A stretch of 64,000 nucleotides of DNA from Pithys albifrons albifrons (taxonomy: Eukaryota > Chordata > Aves > Passeriformes > Thamnophilidae), in contig NC_092466.1 of the NCBI RefSeq assembly GCF_047495875.1, positions 19,836,561 to 19,900,560 on the forward strand. Reading direction: 5' to 3'. This document shows positions 39,247-52,225 of this stretch, piece by piece. The notes beneath the pieces were generated by a model. It was given only the letters and a program-made list of their open reading frames with translations, was not told the origin of the DNA and ran no database searches. Each line of letters starts with the position of its first letter. Position 1 is the stretch's first letter. Made by a program: the position numbers and the translations under genes.

Positions 39247-42200
39247 CTGTGAGACAGGACACATAAAAGAGAAGTTACAGGTCTTGAAAGCCAAAATATA
39301 ACTTCCATCACATTCAGAAACAAAGTCTGTTTCCTGACTCACACTGAGCAAGTATGACAAAGCTGTGAGCCCAATATATATGCAATATATATGTCAGCAA
39401 TTCCAAAAGCAACACAGGGAGAAGGCTTCCCCTGTATGAGTTCTGAGCGTTCTGGGAATACAGCTGCATGGAAAGAAGGAGACACCAATGTTGATGTGTA
39501 ACCTTTCATGGGAATGCCAAGCGTGGTATGTTGGTCAGTCTCTAGCCAACTCATGGCAAGGATGATGTTCTCTAACCTGTGCAGGTTATTCCATCGGATG
39601 ATGTCAAGCATTGATCACAGAGATACAGAAGGTGTGATCCTCTCTAAGAAGGGGACTCAGTCCCATGGGAAAATGGGATACGAGTCAGGGTGCTTTGGTC
39701 TTGGGACACGAAAAATGTGCAGCCCCCTGAATCAGTGCAGTGAGACTGAAAATGAACACACACTCTTGGCAGTTGCATGTGGAGTTTTTCACTAAGAGGA
39801 TATGGATCAGGCAGTGTAAGAATATTACTTGAATATTATTTGATTCAACACTCCAAGTAGGTAACATCTGCATATCTGTTTTGCTAGATTGCATAAAACA
39901 CAGATTTTTAATGTGCTTTTAAGAAGCACTTATATGAACTCTTGTTTTTCAGAAATAAAATTAGATATTCCTGTTCTTACCTTTGATAAATTAAATTAAC
40001 TTCAAGATATCTAAACAGATAGAAACCCATCAGATCAATACTTCTCATTAAATAATTTCTGAGAGTTGTAAGGGGTTGATTTACTTTCAGTTTGTGTGCA
40101 TTCAGAAATACCAAGCAAATTAAGCTGAAAAACATTGCTTAGGTTGTAATGTCAGGCACTAAGAAGTTTAAAACATAATACTAAGTCTACTGACAAATTA
40201 CATTTCCATTCTGTGTACATATTACAGTATAGTCCCAGTCATATTTTTTCCACAGGACTCCTGAGTCATTTATTCACAGGTTGACCATGCTCTGGATATA
40301 ATATAATGACAAAACATTTGGTTTTGTCTTCCTCTTTCAGTGTGTGACTCCTATCTTAGTTACTTTATTACACTGGATAGGGAATGATTTATTACTTTAT
40401 AGGTTTTTCCTTAGTGTTTACCACAACAGATCTATGTCCTCTGCAGTATTTGAAAGATGGGGAAGATTTTCATAGCTTGAAGGCTGAAACACAGGGCGAT
40501 CAAGGGCAGTATTTACATGCATAAAAAGCCTCAACTAATTTTTGAACCACTAAGTCATTGTTTAGAAAGGAAGAAGTTTGAAAATGAAAAATGCCTAACA
40601 ACAAGTATGAGCTAAATTTCACCCCAAGCAATGTATAGCTCTTTGTTTTCCACTAATTGCAAGGCAGCCATTCATTGGTGTTTGGTATCAAAAACAGTAT
40701 TTTGACTAATTATTTCTCTGGTTTTAACCAACTATTACCTACTATGAAAAGTACAATCACATTAGTAGCTTCGATACAAGAATGAATCATTAAGGGACCA
40801 TCAGGATGAGAGTTAATTAGCGTAAGGAAGAAAATAAATTAGCTTGCCCTGTAACTGGTGCTCTCTAAATGCCATGGCAATTAACAATGATTGAGAAATA
40901 CAAGTGTCTGACAGTGACACAAGAACGCCCACACACACACAGTGGTTTTGATTAATAGTTATGACAGAGGCTGTCCTATTTTAGTTGCTGTATTTCAGAA
41001 ATACCAAGCAGCCACCCAGCGCTCTAAGCAAAGTCAAAGGGAGCACAGCTCCTCCAGGAACCAGGACTCCAGAGAAAGAGCTGAATGAGCTTAAAGAAGG
41101 TGTGTAGGTGCACCAGACATAAGACCTGGGTGCTGCCAACCAGAAGCATGCACTAGCTTTGGTTTTTCCACATGTTTAGAGGCACTATAAACCCAGCAAG
41201 TCCATCCTCTTCTGGAGCACCAATCCCTCAGATCAATCCTTTGCACCCATATATGATGCAAGGGCTTCATAGCCCAACAGGCTCAGTCATAGCTGGGCTA
41301 TGGAGCAATGTGGCTTCCTTGGGAGATGTTGAGAAGAAAGGAGAGAATGAGACTATTCCTTGAAACCCAGAAGAAGCTGTAAGGGGTAGAAGGACTTAGC
41401 TAGAAAGAACTACCTGTGCCTATGGTTTTGAAGGCATTTTATTTGTCCAAGCCTATAAATTGGGCCAAGGAGATCAAATTGAGGTCTTCAAGAGGATGAG
41501 AGAAAAATCATGGAGCTCCCTTTTGGTCTAAACAAAAAAGACCAAGATGAGGAAACCATTGTTAGAAATAATATTCCCCAAATTCTTGCCAAATTATTCT
41601 TGTGTGTATTCTTTTTGTACTACAGCCAGCAGAGCAAAACCCATTTCTTGTTCTGCATTTCAGTGCCATGATAACAACAAAGTATCATGACTGAATTGTT
41701 AATTAACTACACACAGAGTTAGAACATTAACAGTAGTTCCTGGTTTCTGGAAGATTTACTTTTAGTTATACATAATTAAAAGGATATGGGACTACTGATT
41801 GCATCTGAAACAGGTACTTGCACAGAATTCCATGTATTTACTGCCAAAAGACAGAAAACTGAGCCAACTCAGGCATCCAATTTCATTGCTGCATAGCAAT
41901 TACTTAGCTCAAGTGTAGAAAAACACTAAAGCCATCCCTTTGGAGGGCTCTTCTAGTGTATAAGTTCTTTGAGGCTCTTTCTTGAGTCTACAGTAATTCA
42001 AAACTCTCAGGAGAAATACCAACATATTCCATAAATAAAGCCTCATTTCAGGACAGGTTTCTCTCCAAAGAGTTTGTAGATCTCCTGGAGTACTAATAAC
42101 ACTGTCCAAGAAAGCAAACTTCTGCCAGAGACTCAAAATAGTGAAATAAACCCTGAAGTCTCTTGCTCTCTTTCTTTGTTTAAAGCAGAAGTGTAAAATG

Positions 42201-43155
42201 GGTATCTCCCAACAACCATGTCTTCCATACTACACATACACCCTGGGACTTCTCTCCTCCAGACCACAGAAATCTTAGGCAAACCTGGATCTCACCCAGA
42301 TCTATCCATGCCATAGAATGTGGGAAACTGACTTTCCTCGCAGAGTAAAACACTACCTCTCTCTTTGCCTTTCATGGTGACTGAAAGGCACTCCAAAACC
42401 CAGAAAGCCAGAATAACAGGCCAATATGAGAAATATGCACTGCTCTAATAAATATGTTATGATGAACAGTGGCTATGGAACAAAAAAATCTTGGGAACTA
42501 CAGTGAGAAATTAAGACTCCATCACAATCCTGGGTTTTCTGCCTTCTCTACAGTGATTGAAAAGTGTACCTGTAAAACAGACATACCTATCTAAGGCAAC
42601 TTTAGGAGATCCATGTACTAACACCAGTAAGTTGTGGCTGCCTGAAGATTGTGTGGGCTAGTTACCTGACTGTCATGATGATTTCACATCTATGGATAAC
42701 AGGGAAAACTGCATTACCACTTGGTCAGGTCTGTCAATAAATGCTGTGAATGCACCACTTGCATGAATCAGTGCAATGTCACATCTTTCCTCTCTGTTCT
42801 TACCAGGCTGCCACACCTCCTTTGATAAATCTCCTTTGTAAGGACAAAATCTGAGAGTGAGGTTTCTAAACTATTTGTCCCTCTTCCCTCCTATTCTGCA
42901 TCAGTGCTGAAGCAGATCATCAATTGTCAGCATAAAAGTGGGACTTTGTATTCTTCCTGCAAAGGAAACAGTTTTTTCACTGAGGTCCCTCCTGCCTACA
43001 CCTCATAAATCAGAAATGCAATGACTACTTCTCTCCTTTGAAGGAGCTATTACTCATGCTGAACAAAACAAAAACTTACCCCCTGCAAAGTTACCTTCTC
43101 AGGGATGGTGTAACTCTTTTTGAAATTACTAACATTGAACACTGTTTTCTCATAC
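39247..43155 (-). other. ZNF488: ZNF488 intron between first and second coding exons
   Basis: 3,909-base intron on the minus strand, phase 0, from GTATGA to a TGTCTCACAG acceptor. AT-rich; I see no gene or clear mobile element in it. Confidence 0.8.
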
Positions 43156-43371
43156 CTTAAATACATAGTGGATGTTCCGTCTATCGGAACACTTGAGAGC
43201 AATAAAAGCTACAGTGTCCAGCAGGCTGTTCTGGAGCATGTATGGTCCAAAAACAACTTCTTCAGGAATGTCTTGTGTGGTATGAACAGTAGCCAATACA
43301 TCCGGAAAATGGTGATGCAGAAGCTTGTTGTCACTTGTCCAAAACAATTTAGGCAAAGATGTAAGTTCCAT
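43156..43371 (-). CDS. ZNF488: ZNF488 coding exon 1: start and N-terminal half of PR domain
   Basis: Encodes residues 1-72. The start is the ATG at 43371, seven bases after a good acceptor (TGTATTTTACAG, exon from 43378), so the 5' UTR continues in at least one upstream exon. The upstream in-frame ATG at 43437 would lie in that intron. The segment TTQDIPEEVVFGPYMLQ, then LLDTVAFIALK, is the opening of a PRDM8-type PR domain (known pattern DIPE..FGP.....YD.IAFIALK). It ends phase 0 at AAG|GTATGA and joins to VDVTSV in the next exon. Confidence 0.88.
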
Positions 43372-43378
43372 TATAAAC

Positions 43379-46300
43379 CTGTAAAATACACAACAAATTG
43401 CATTTGGAACAGAGATGGAAATGAAAGGGGGCATCACTACTTACAATACAAAGACTTCCAGGAGCTGTAGATGAATTGTGAGAGAATACCAAGACATTGT
43501 TGATTACAGAGTTTACAGCTTTATAACATCCACTTCAGAAAGAGAAAGATTACTTTGCACAAAACCAAAATCCTAGGTTTGTAAACAAGTGAGTTACTCT
43601 TCCTGGAACAGGCAGACACTCCAAGAGTACAACTGCTACTCTCTACAGCCAGAAGCTTTGGAAACAGTAAGTAAAATTTTCAGTAAGGAGAACTTGCTGT
43701 ATTCCCGTTCAGCATATTCTCAGATATCCTTCTTATTTATTGTTAATAATTTGTAGAATTGTGCAGAAAGGTAGAGAAGGAGAACAACAACAAAAAAGGA
43801 AACACTTTTTGAAACACATTTTGAAAAAGCTGTGCTTCTTTATCTGAGTGCAACATCAGTATTGTTTCTGGTTAAACTGACACAAAACAAGGAATAACCT
43901 GAGTCCCAAGTCTATCCAACCTACATTTACAGAATTTGTGGAGATTGGTGAAAAGTATTATTTTCATCCCATCTCAAAATGTACATTATCAGCTGCTGTA
44001 GACAAAATTCAATCAAATTATGACTCTTTGCATAGCAATACTCTTAGCACAATATTAGTAGAGATTATTGTCTTTACAGGATGCATTTTCCCTCCCTGAC
44101 TGTGGAATAATATATTTTTCAGTGCAGAGGCCGCTTCTGCAATATGAGCCACAATCTGAGAACTTCATATGCAGTGAGAAGGCAGGTTTGAGTTATCTGT
44201 CATTCTGAGCTTCTCTAGGTTTTTAATAAAGATATTGCCATCTCCAGCTCTCAGCTGGAGGTCATGGAAAACCCCTCATTTATGCCATCAAGAGCTGGAT
44301 CAGGTCCATTAGGCAGAGAAAATCAAAGAGAACAGCAACAAGCCCTGAAGAGGCCTTAGCCTAATAAATATTGAGATAGAAGAGCTGAAGATCTAGTCTA
44401 ATCTTTCTCACTCTCTGACAACAGAATTGATTTGTTACTCACTGACTCATGACTTAAACTGAAGTGGTATAAAGTGCTCAAGAGAATTGCACTGATTTAA
44501 CTAAATCAATTTCTAATTCAGTATAGTTAATTCAGTATAATTTCTTCCTTGTAGGCAAGGTTTAAAACCCTAGCCTAAAAATATTAAAATACATGGTCAT
44601 ATATTCAGTATATAGTAAAGATCTGAAGGATGAAGGCCTAAACCATGTGACCAAGGCAAAGAGTGGGATGTAATAGGTAAAAAAAAAGTTGGATGGCTTG
44701 CCAGAGATTAGTTGCTACTTCTGCTTTCTATTAATTATAAGTATCATTGCCTGGTTTCTCAATTGTTTCATAAAGTTACTACTGGTGTGAGAACAGAATG
44801 ATGGGATATATGTGTACATTTGTAGAATACATGGAATCTGCCTAAATCAATACAATATATTCATATATGTGTTCTTGTTTCCATTTAAAATATATCAATG
44901 AATAAATGGAAACAGTCAAGGCATATTTGTTTTAAATAACACTGAAAATAAAAGTTTCCAACCAATCAGAAATTAAATTTTATATATAAAATGCTTAAAA
45001 GTTTTACTAAGTAAGTTTAGAAATAAATTGTAACTTGAGCTAGTTTCTTTTCTAAAGAATTCACAATCAAGAAATTCCTAATCAACTACTTACCCACTTA
45101 TGACTCTAGAAGGCAACACCTCTTACTGAGATTTTTCTTTCTGTGAAATTCATCTGAATTTCTTCATGTAAACTAAGATAGTTCTATACCTTAGTACACT
45201 GCTGTCAATCTATGGGAAACAGAAATCCAAGGCCCTCAAGACAAAGTTTTCAATGAGGAAGGACACTGGATTTGAGCACATACTATTTTCTCCTAGAAAG
45301 AGGTTGCATGCTACCTGTGTGCAGTCAGTCTTTTCCTCCAGAAATCTCAGCCAAGCACATATAGGAAGGTCTGAAGAAGCTACACTCCCTCCCCAGCCAT
45401 CTGCTGCTCCCTCCTCCTTTCTCTATTTCAGCAGCCTTTCAGAGAGGTACCACAAACCAAACCCTAACAAGAACCATTTCTTCAAAGACTGAAAATGTGT
45501 GGATACCAAGGGAAGCCGTGAGATTGGTATGTAACAGCACCACCTAGTGATTCCTGCCACAATCGTGTCCCAAAGATTCACCAACGAGTAGAGCACGCTC
45601 TAGCACTGGTGCCTGCAAGACACTCAGCTGCTCAGAGAGCACACACCCAGCCCGCACCTCCAACACGGACAGATCTTCTGAGCTTCTTGCAAAAGTGCCA
45701 ACAGTTCCCAACAATATGTGTGCAGCTTACTGTGCTGTCTACTGCCCTGCCCCAAACCCTGAATCCAGACAGGTGAAATTCACACACCCAAAGGGAATGG
45801 CAAGCAGTAACACCTCCAGCAACTGAGTCTGCTTGTCCACGCTGTCCCATAGGGAAGGGAAGGAAAGCTTCATTAGAAACACTGCCCTATGGCAAAGGTA
45901 AATGAGGCAAATAAATAAATATTTATTCTCCAGCAAATAAATCAGTATTTGCATGTCTTCAGTTTCATTTAATTACCTAGATTGATGGGGCATTGGAAAT
46001 GCAGGTTAATAAGGAATATCAGATCCTTTCTAACATACCTCCTCTATCCAAACTCAAGCACTCCTCAAACTTAGTACGGCATTAAAGTTGTTTTTTTCTA
46101 AGTTACTTGTAACTTAATCTGTGACCAGAAAAAAAAAATCTCCCAAATCTACCGGCATAAATGCCAAAGTCTCAAAGTGCCACCTTGGCAGCTGTGGAAG
46201 TATGGAACTCAACCCTTGTATGGAAGGGTCAACTTTGGGAAAAATTATGAAAAGGATTTACTGTGATTACACAGCAAATGGAATTGTTACGGTCAGCCTT

Positions 46301-49300
46301 GAGCCAAAAGCTTTCGACATGGGAAGATCAATCTTTTCCAATCATTGTCAAATGCACCATCTAGCGTCACATCCCAGTACAACACCATGTCCCAAGACAG
46401 CGACACAGGACATCCCACAGTCCCTGGTACGATTAGTGTGTGGTATCGTTGCAGATGCAGACCACCCTGTCAGGCATGATTCGTTTCTCTCAGGAATGGG
46501 TCATTCTCTCTGCCACTCTCTGCTCAAATAGGAGGTTAGGTGCCTCCACAGGTACTAGGTTTTCTAGGGTCTGGTCAGGGTTATGTCAGGTAATTTAAAT
46601 TTACAGTGTTGACTTTTTGAAGAAGAGAAGGGAGGCTGAAGATGTGCTGCTTGTGCTCACAGAGGAGTGCGGATACTCTGCAATATCATTAAGTAAAAAG
46701 GTGAATCTTTTTTTCCTACAGGCTCCAGATAGCATGAGAAAGCTCTTCCCTCTGCATTAACAAGATTTCAGCTTCTGCTACAGAGACAAGTTCATCAGCT
46801 GAGGGATAACAGTGAGCAACAATGACTGTGCTGCTTTCAAAACCAAGCTGCTACTTCTGCAAAGGGTTGTGCTGTGTCCTTTGGGTCTTCCAACCTGTCC
46901 TTGCTCAGGGGTCTCCATTCCTAAGTGGAGATTCATCCACAGGGCAGTACTGCACCAGTCCTGCCTCCTGTAAAGGTGAGGAGTGGTAAGGGGTTCTCTG
47001 GTAGCTGCAGCCCTTATCAACCCTTACCATGGAGAACTGAAATAGTGACTTCCTCAAAAGTGAAGACTGAGTCTTGAAACATGACTTGAGAGGAAAGAAA
47101 TTCAATTGATTTACTTTCTGAACTATCTGGTGGAGCAAAAGAAACCAGAACAGAAGAGCTGAAGGGAGGTAAAAGGACCACAGACAACAGGAGCAAGTGG
47201 TGAAGAGGAGATAAGTATCTAGAAAGCTTCACAGGCATCATAACAATATTGTGGCTGGATTGTGGAACTCAGCACCTGCAGCATAAATGAGGGTACCCAC
47301 AGACAACCTAGGTAATGCATTTCTACACTGTATGCTTTTTAAAATTACTTTTCAAAATAACTTTTCAATGGCTGTGGCTGTTAAAGAAACCTAACAGGCT
47401 CTGTGGTACTTTTTAAGAAAGTTTACTAACCTAGATTTTACCTTTGTGCCATGAGTTTGAGGATGGTCGTGTCTGGAAAATGCGCACAGAGGTGTCTTTT
47501 CAGCAAAGCTCAGGAAAGTTTAGCAGTATCCCAAGCCTAAATCCTCTTAGTGCTCTTCCCCCAGTAAGTTCAGTCAAATACTCACTGATGCTTCAGAGAA
47601 GTAAATCTCAACTAAGTACAGGCATGAGGTTGGCAAAGGCCCAAATCAGCTCTGCTCTTTTCAGTCCTGCCAACAATCATTGCAACTCAGAGATACCTAA
47701 GGAATGGCTGCGTGCAAGGCTGCCAGAGGACATCTGCTGGATTCTCAGAGGGGGTCAGTAGGTGTGTGACTACACAACGGCACTTGCCAGTGCAGAAAGT
47801 GGATGCGTTACCAGTCAATGCAATCTCATACCTTAAAAGCACCAACAGGTATCTCAGAAGAGCAGCAAAACATGCAGCACTCAAAACAGGTTAACAGAAA
47901 TGAGCCAGAACAAAGAAAGATCACACGTAGGTAGGCCAGAATATAAATCTGAAACACCTCTCAATTTGGACGGAAGTTTGATTTGGATCTAGACTAACCT
48001 CTACATGCTTTTCATTTGGTTATAATCTAAAGCCAAAACGTCAGCCACAGCCAAGATGCTTGGGGTTTTTTTTGCCAAACTTTGCTTAGTGTTCAGGAAC
48101 CTCATACTTGAACCTGAATTGAGCTTTCTACACCAAAACACGAACACAGTACTCAAGCTTGTTTCATTATAAACCTGGTCTCAATGCAAATCTCACATCT
48201 TTGCCAACAGCCTTCATAGTCTAAGGCAAGTCATTAAGAATCTACAAATGGAGTCATAATCAAAACTGGTGAAGGTATAGTAGAATGCCTGGCATTTTCC
48301 TTTGACAGGCTGAAGTAGGTGAACTCCTCATATCCTTCCCAGTGAGCAAAGAACAGAGAAATTATCGTAACAGAGAATTCTCTAAAACTTCAGTCAATTG
48401 ATTATTCTTATGTTATTTATTTCCATATTTGGGCTACTTTCCTTAAGGAGCATTTGGCTACTTTCTTTAAGGTGCCATTGCTTCCCAGAGACATTGTAAC
48501 CCCCCTCATACAACATAATCCTGCTGTTCTCACTCATGTTCTGTGTAAGCATTTCCTGTCCCTCTGGGCTCACTCACATGTCTCTGAGAGGGTGAAATAA
48601 AATGAATATTTATAGTGCTTTAGTAGCACATTAGACTCAGATCACCTGTTAGACGATGGATACCCTCCACATTCTATCTGTCACAAATGTGAATTCTTCA
48701 TATTGATGAGTTTAGGGACTTGCTCTTTAATGGACTCTTCATTGCCCAGAGAGTATCTGATACACATATACCATGTCCCTGAGTGATGGATTTTGCATCT
48801 TGATTTCTAAGAAGTGTGACAAATCTGTCAAAGAACAAGTACCTATGGGCAGGCAACTCCCTATGGATTTTGCAATTGTGGATGTTCCATCAATAAGCAC
48901 ATGAAATAGATGGTGCTCATAGCAAATGCTCCCAGCCTGTTTTGCTTCCAGAGTAGCACACAAATTGCTAGTCATCTTTTGGTTTTCCTGAGTCTTCTTT
49001 CAAGATGGAACTCTGCGGATAGCCTTCTCCTCTCTCCCCATTTCTCAGCATTTGTATATCATCCCATTCACTAAATTGGGTTACAAACTCTGCCTTCCTG
49101 AAAAATGTTTACATAGACTCCATACCTCGTGAGAAAAACCTGTTGTTTCTAGAGAGGAAAACAGAGAAAGGAATTTACAGATCCCTGACTTTCTACTGTA
49201 TGGCCTTCAGATGTCACTGCAAGCTCTTACAAAAAAAGCTTGGAAATTCCCAAATGTATGAAGACCAATTTTAGCAAGGACTCTCTTACATCCTGTTTTC

Positions 49301-49330
49301 AAGGACTTGACTCAATTCTCCTTGCCACAG
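43379..49330. other. AT-rich region upstream of ZNF488 coding exons, first part
   Basis: Either intergenic DNA or the 5' intron of ZNF488. Several open frames of 60-136 codons occur, for example 46121-46531 plus and 47017-47241 minus, but none shows a recognised domain. A 24-bp tandem repeat lies at 48432-48479. No RNA gene is seen. Confidence 0.5.
48432..48479. repeat. 24-bp tandem repeat, two copies
   Basis: GGCTACTTTC(C/T)TTAAGG is repeated directly at a 24-base period with a few mismatches. It is a short local duplication. Confidence 0.85.
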
Positions 49331-49526
49331 GGACAATGTTGAACTGTGGCATCTTTTGGAGCTTCTTCGTGATCATAACAGCACTGGTAGCCTTGCTTAA
49401 TACTATAATCAACTATGCAAGTGTGAAAGAAACAAATGAATCACATTTGTAAGAGGAGAGCCTTTTCAACCAGACTTACTTAGCTAGTTCAGCTCTTCAC
49501 AATCATAAATGAAAGCAGGTAATAAA
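49331..49526 (+). other. Candidate terminal exon of an unknown membrane protein (speculative)
   Basis: A strong acceptor (pyrimidine-rich, ending CTTGCCACAG) is followed by an open segment from 49331 to the stop at 49450-49452. It encodes one hydrophobic helix (GIFWSFFVIITALVALL), then a short polar tail ending in NESHL. A canonical AATAAA follows at 49521-49526, 69 bases after the stop. Splice site, helix, stop and poly(A) signal are in the right order for a last exon. No upstream partner exon was identified and no family is recognised, so chance remains likely. Confidence 0.22.
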
Positions 49527-50018
49527 AACTGTTTCTCTTAAATTAATTTGATTTTTAAACATATCAGTAGCTTCTTCTATTTTGCCATTACATTTTAACT
49601 GTAGATTAATTTGCATATAGTTACATCGCTTTCAAAGCAATTACCCTAGTTGAAAAAAAAAGGACACAGAAGTTCTCATAAGAAATAATTGAAGTATTTG
49701 ATACTGGAAACCATCACCCCACAGTCTCCCTAACCATTTTAATATCTACTCTAGACTTTCTCCAGGGCAGGGACTAATGTAAACACTATAGTCCTGCACT
49801 TGTCATGTCAACAAAACTGAAAGGAAAAAAAGGTGAAATATCAAATACTGGAACCATCATTTCCTTCACCTTTTAACTTACTCCTTTCTGCTCAAACTGT
49901 GATGGCATTTTCCCTGAAGTGCATAACCTGTGACTTTGTGCCAATGCACTGCCAAAACTGCCTTTGATTTCAATGGGAGGTCTGTCGGTCTGAGGAATCC
50001 ATGATCAGACATGCAGTG

Positions 50019-50281
50019 TCATGCACAATAAACTACAGATAAAAAAGGAATTGAGCTGATGCAGACAGAGTGGTTCTGTCTGCAGCATTTATTATTCTCT
50101 TTTACTTTAAGGGACTGAGAATTCTTATCATATGAAGAAAATTTCAAGGGAATCAGAGATAGAAAGTGAGAAAATCCATCCTTGGGTTTTACACAATTGC
50201 TTTGCTTCTGCAAGGTTTTCTTCATTTTATACTTAAGTTGTAAAATGCAAAGAAGAAGAATCAAAATGAAAACTGAAGGAA
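50019..50281 (-). other. Candidate transmembrane exon, minus strand (speculative)
   Basis: After a good acceptor (TTTATTTCTTGCCAG) the open frame reads PSVFILILLLCILQL and then basic KYKMKK, the pattern of a type I membrane anchor with a stop-transfer sequence. About 65 polar residues and a stop TGA at 50021-50019 follow. The entry phase (one base carried in) matches exactly the donor of the candidate exon at 50476-50545. A donor-like GTAAAA inside could extend the gene further. No family is recognised. Confidence 0.27.
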
Positions 50282-50475
50282 CTGGCAAGAAATAAAAGAA
50301 TGGAAAATTCTTGTTTTAAAAGATAAAATAAGTGATTCCAGAACCCATAAAACAAATTCTGAAAGAAACTACAACCTGTTTCCTAAATTAAATTATAAGC
50401 TTAGATGTCCTTTAAAAGCATGCAAAGTCTAAACAAGTAAATTTTTTAGCTCACTGACATGACGAGAGAACTTAC

Positions 50476-50545
50476 GTGCTTCAGCTTGGGCACAGGACTG
50501 GGAGCTGTTTTCTTTTGAGCATGAAGTGGTTTCTTCATGAAAATC
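50476..50545 (-). other. Candidate extracellular stalk exon, minus strand (speculative)
   Basis: 70 bases between an acceptor ending CACGTGCAG and a perfect GTAAGT donor. Read in phase 0 it encodes DFHEETTSCSKENSSQSCAQ, then AEA. This is a Ser/Thr/Cys-rich polar stretch of the sort seen just outside the membrane in small receptors. It leaves one base, which completes a leucine at the start of the candidate membrane exon 194 bases away. No convincing upstream exon was found. Confidence 0.25.
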
Positions 50546-52064
50546 CTGCACGTGAAGAAAATTATACAAACATACATGGAGAGGACCAGCTACGTGCTAC
50601 CACTCCCAGCACATGTTTGGGATGAACAAGTCCATCTGGGGGTTTGCTACCCCTCAGACAGACATTATCTCCCAAGCAGAGTATGTAAAGGTCTTGGATT
50701 ACCTTAGGAAGAATTGCTCTTGATTTTAAGAAAGAAAACCAGTCATACATCACTCAGATATTCCTGAGTTTCAAGTTTAGCAACCTGTCCATCTTTGAGA
50801 AACAGCCCATAAGACAATACACCTTGAATTTCTGAGCCTTGAGTATGCTCTTTCATCCTCACCTTTTTACTAGTCACAAATTTGGAACCTAGCAGTGATT
50901 CTGTATGGAAGCAAAAGGGCAGCTGATCCAAAGAGGAGTGCTGCCTGCCAGTGAGCCATGTCCTAACTATGCATTAAGAAAAGCCCAATTACCATTGACT
51001 AATTAAATGAGATAATGATAATAAAACCTTTGGAGACTGGATTTTTAAAAAATTTTCTTTTGGTTGTCCAGGGCTCAACTGGGCCGTATTGTGATTCTCT
51101 CTCTTCTCAGTTCCTCACAGCTCTTGACATACTGCTCATTTGAACGATGTATCCCCTGTACTCCTGGTATGATTCAGTCATGTTTGCCTGACTATCTTGC
51201 CTGAGCTAGGCATCTGGGAAAAAGCAGAAGAAAATACAACTAAGCATCAAGGAAGAATTTGTTGACTGAAGAGATGAACTGAATTTAAAGAGAGATGAAT
51301 AAAATTGTGACTGAAGTAGCCTGATGGATGAAAATGACTTTCCCTTGGCATTCCAGGCTTCCCCAGCTTTCTTTCATCATAGTTTTCTGTACAGCAGCTG
51401 CACAACTCTAATCGGGCAAGGCCCTAAAAACAGTGAGTAGAAACAGGGAAACTCACTGCCTGGCACAGTCTTAAATGATCATGAGGCAGCTCAGGGTGAA
51501 GAGCTTTGCGTCTATTTTGGGCTGCCAGAAACTGGGCCCTTTTGGAGATTTTACTGTGAATTAGAGACCTCCAGGCTTATGGGGTGCTCACCACTTTGTT
51601 GTTTTATCATCATGATATCTTCAGGAAACAGTTCTCCAATTTTTACTATTTTAGGGTTCTATGGTCTTCAGATTGTCTTCTATCATATGAAATCCCCAGT
51701 ACATGCAATGTAAGCTGACAGCTCTTGATGAACCATCATTTATATCTTGGCTGAATACCCAGCCTAGTGAATCATGAAACTGCCAAATCTTTTTATTATG
51801 AACAATTTCTCAAAGTTCAGTGGGAATAATGAAGAAGACAGAGCTAAAATCCCTGCTTGGAAATGAGTAAATACCTCAAACTCCACATTTGCTTGAAGCA
51901 AGTCTTGTGACATAAAGGAGCAATTTGGAAGTGCAGATTAAAATAAAAGTTTCCATGTTTCTTCTTATTTTCTCTGTGAATAGGGAAAGTTGGTGGGGTC
52001 TCTCCTGATGCATAGTAGCTGCCCCACAGTCACACACATCTGCCTCTCCAAAGTACCCCAGAAG

Positions 52065-52225
52065 TATCAAAGAATCACACAATCAGCTAGGTTTGGAGAG
52101 ACCTCTGAGATGCCTGAGTCCAGTCTTTGAGCTAACACTACCTTGTCTACTAGACCATGGCACTAAGTGCCACATTCAGTCTCTTCTTAAATACTTCCAG
52201 GCATGGTGACTCCACCATGTCCCAA
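52065..52225 (-). mobile_element. CR1 LINE fragment, antisense
   Basis: The plus strand reads AGAATCACACAATCAGCTAG, then GTTTGGAGAGACCTCTGAGA, a GTCCAGTC segment, and finally CCAGGCATGGTGACTCCACC. This is the familiar reverse complement of the CR1 3' end in bird genomes. It is diverged and truncated, so it is a fossil copy. Boundaries are approximate. Confidence 0.75.

Noticed and set aside
48739..48975. 78-codon minus-strand frame with a donor-like GTACTT
   Set aside because: The donor is weak, there is no acceptor partner, and no domain is seen.
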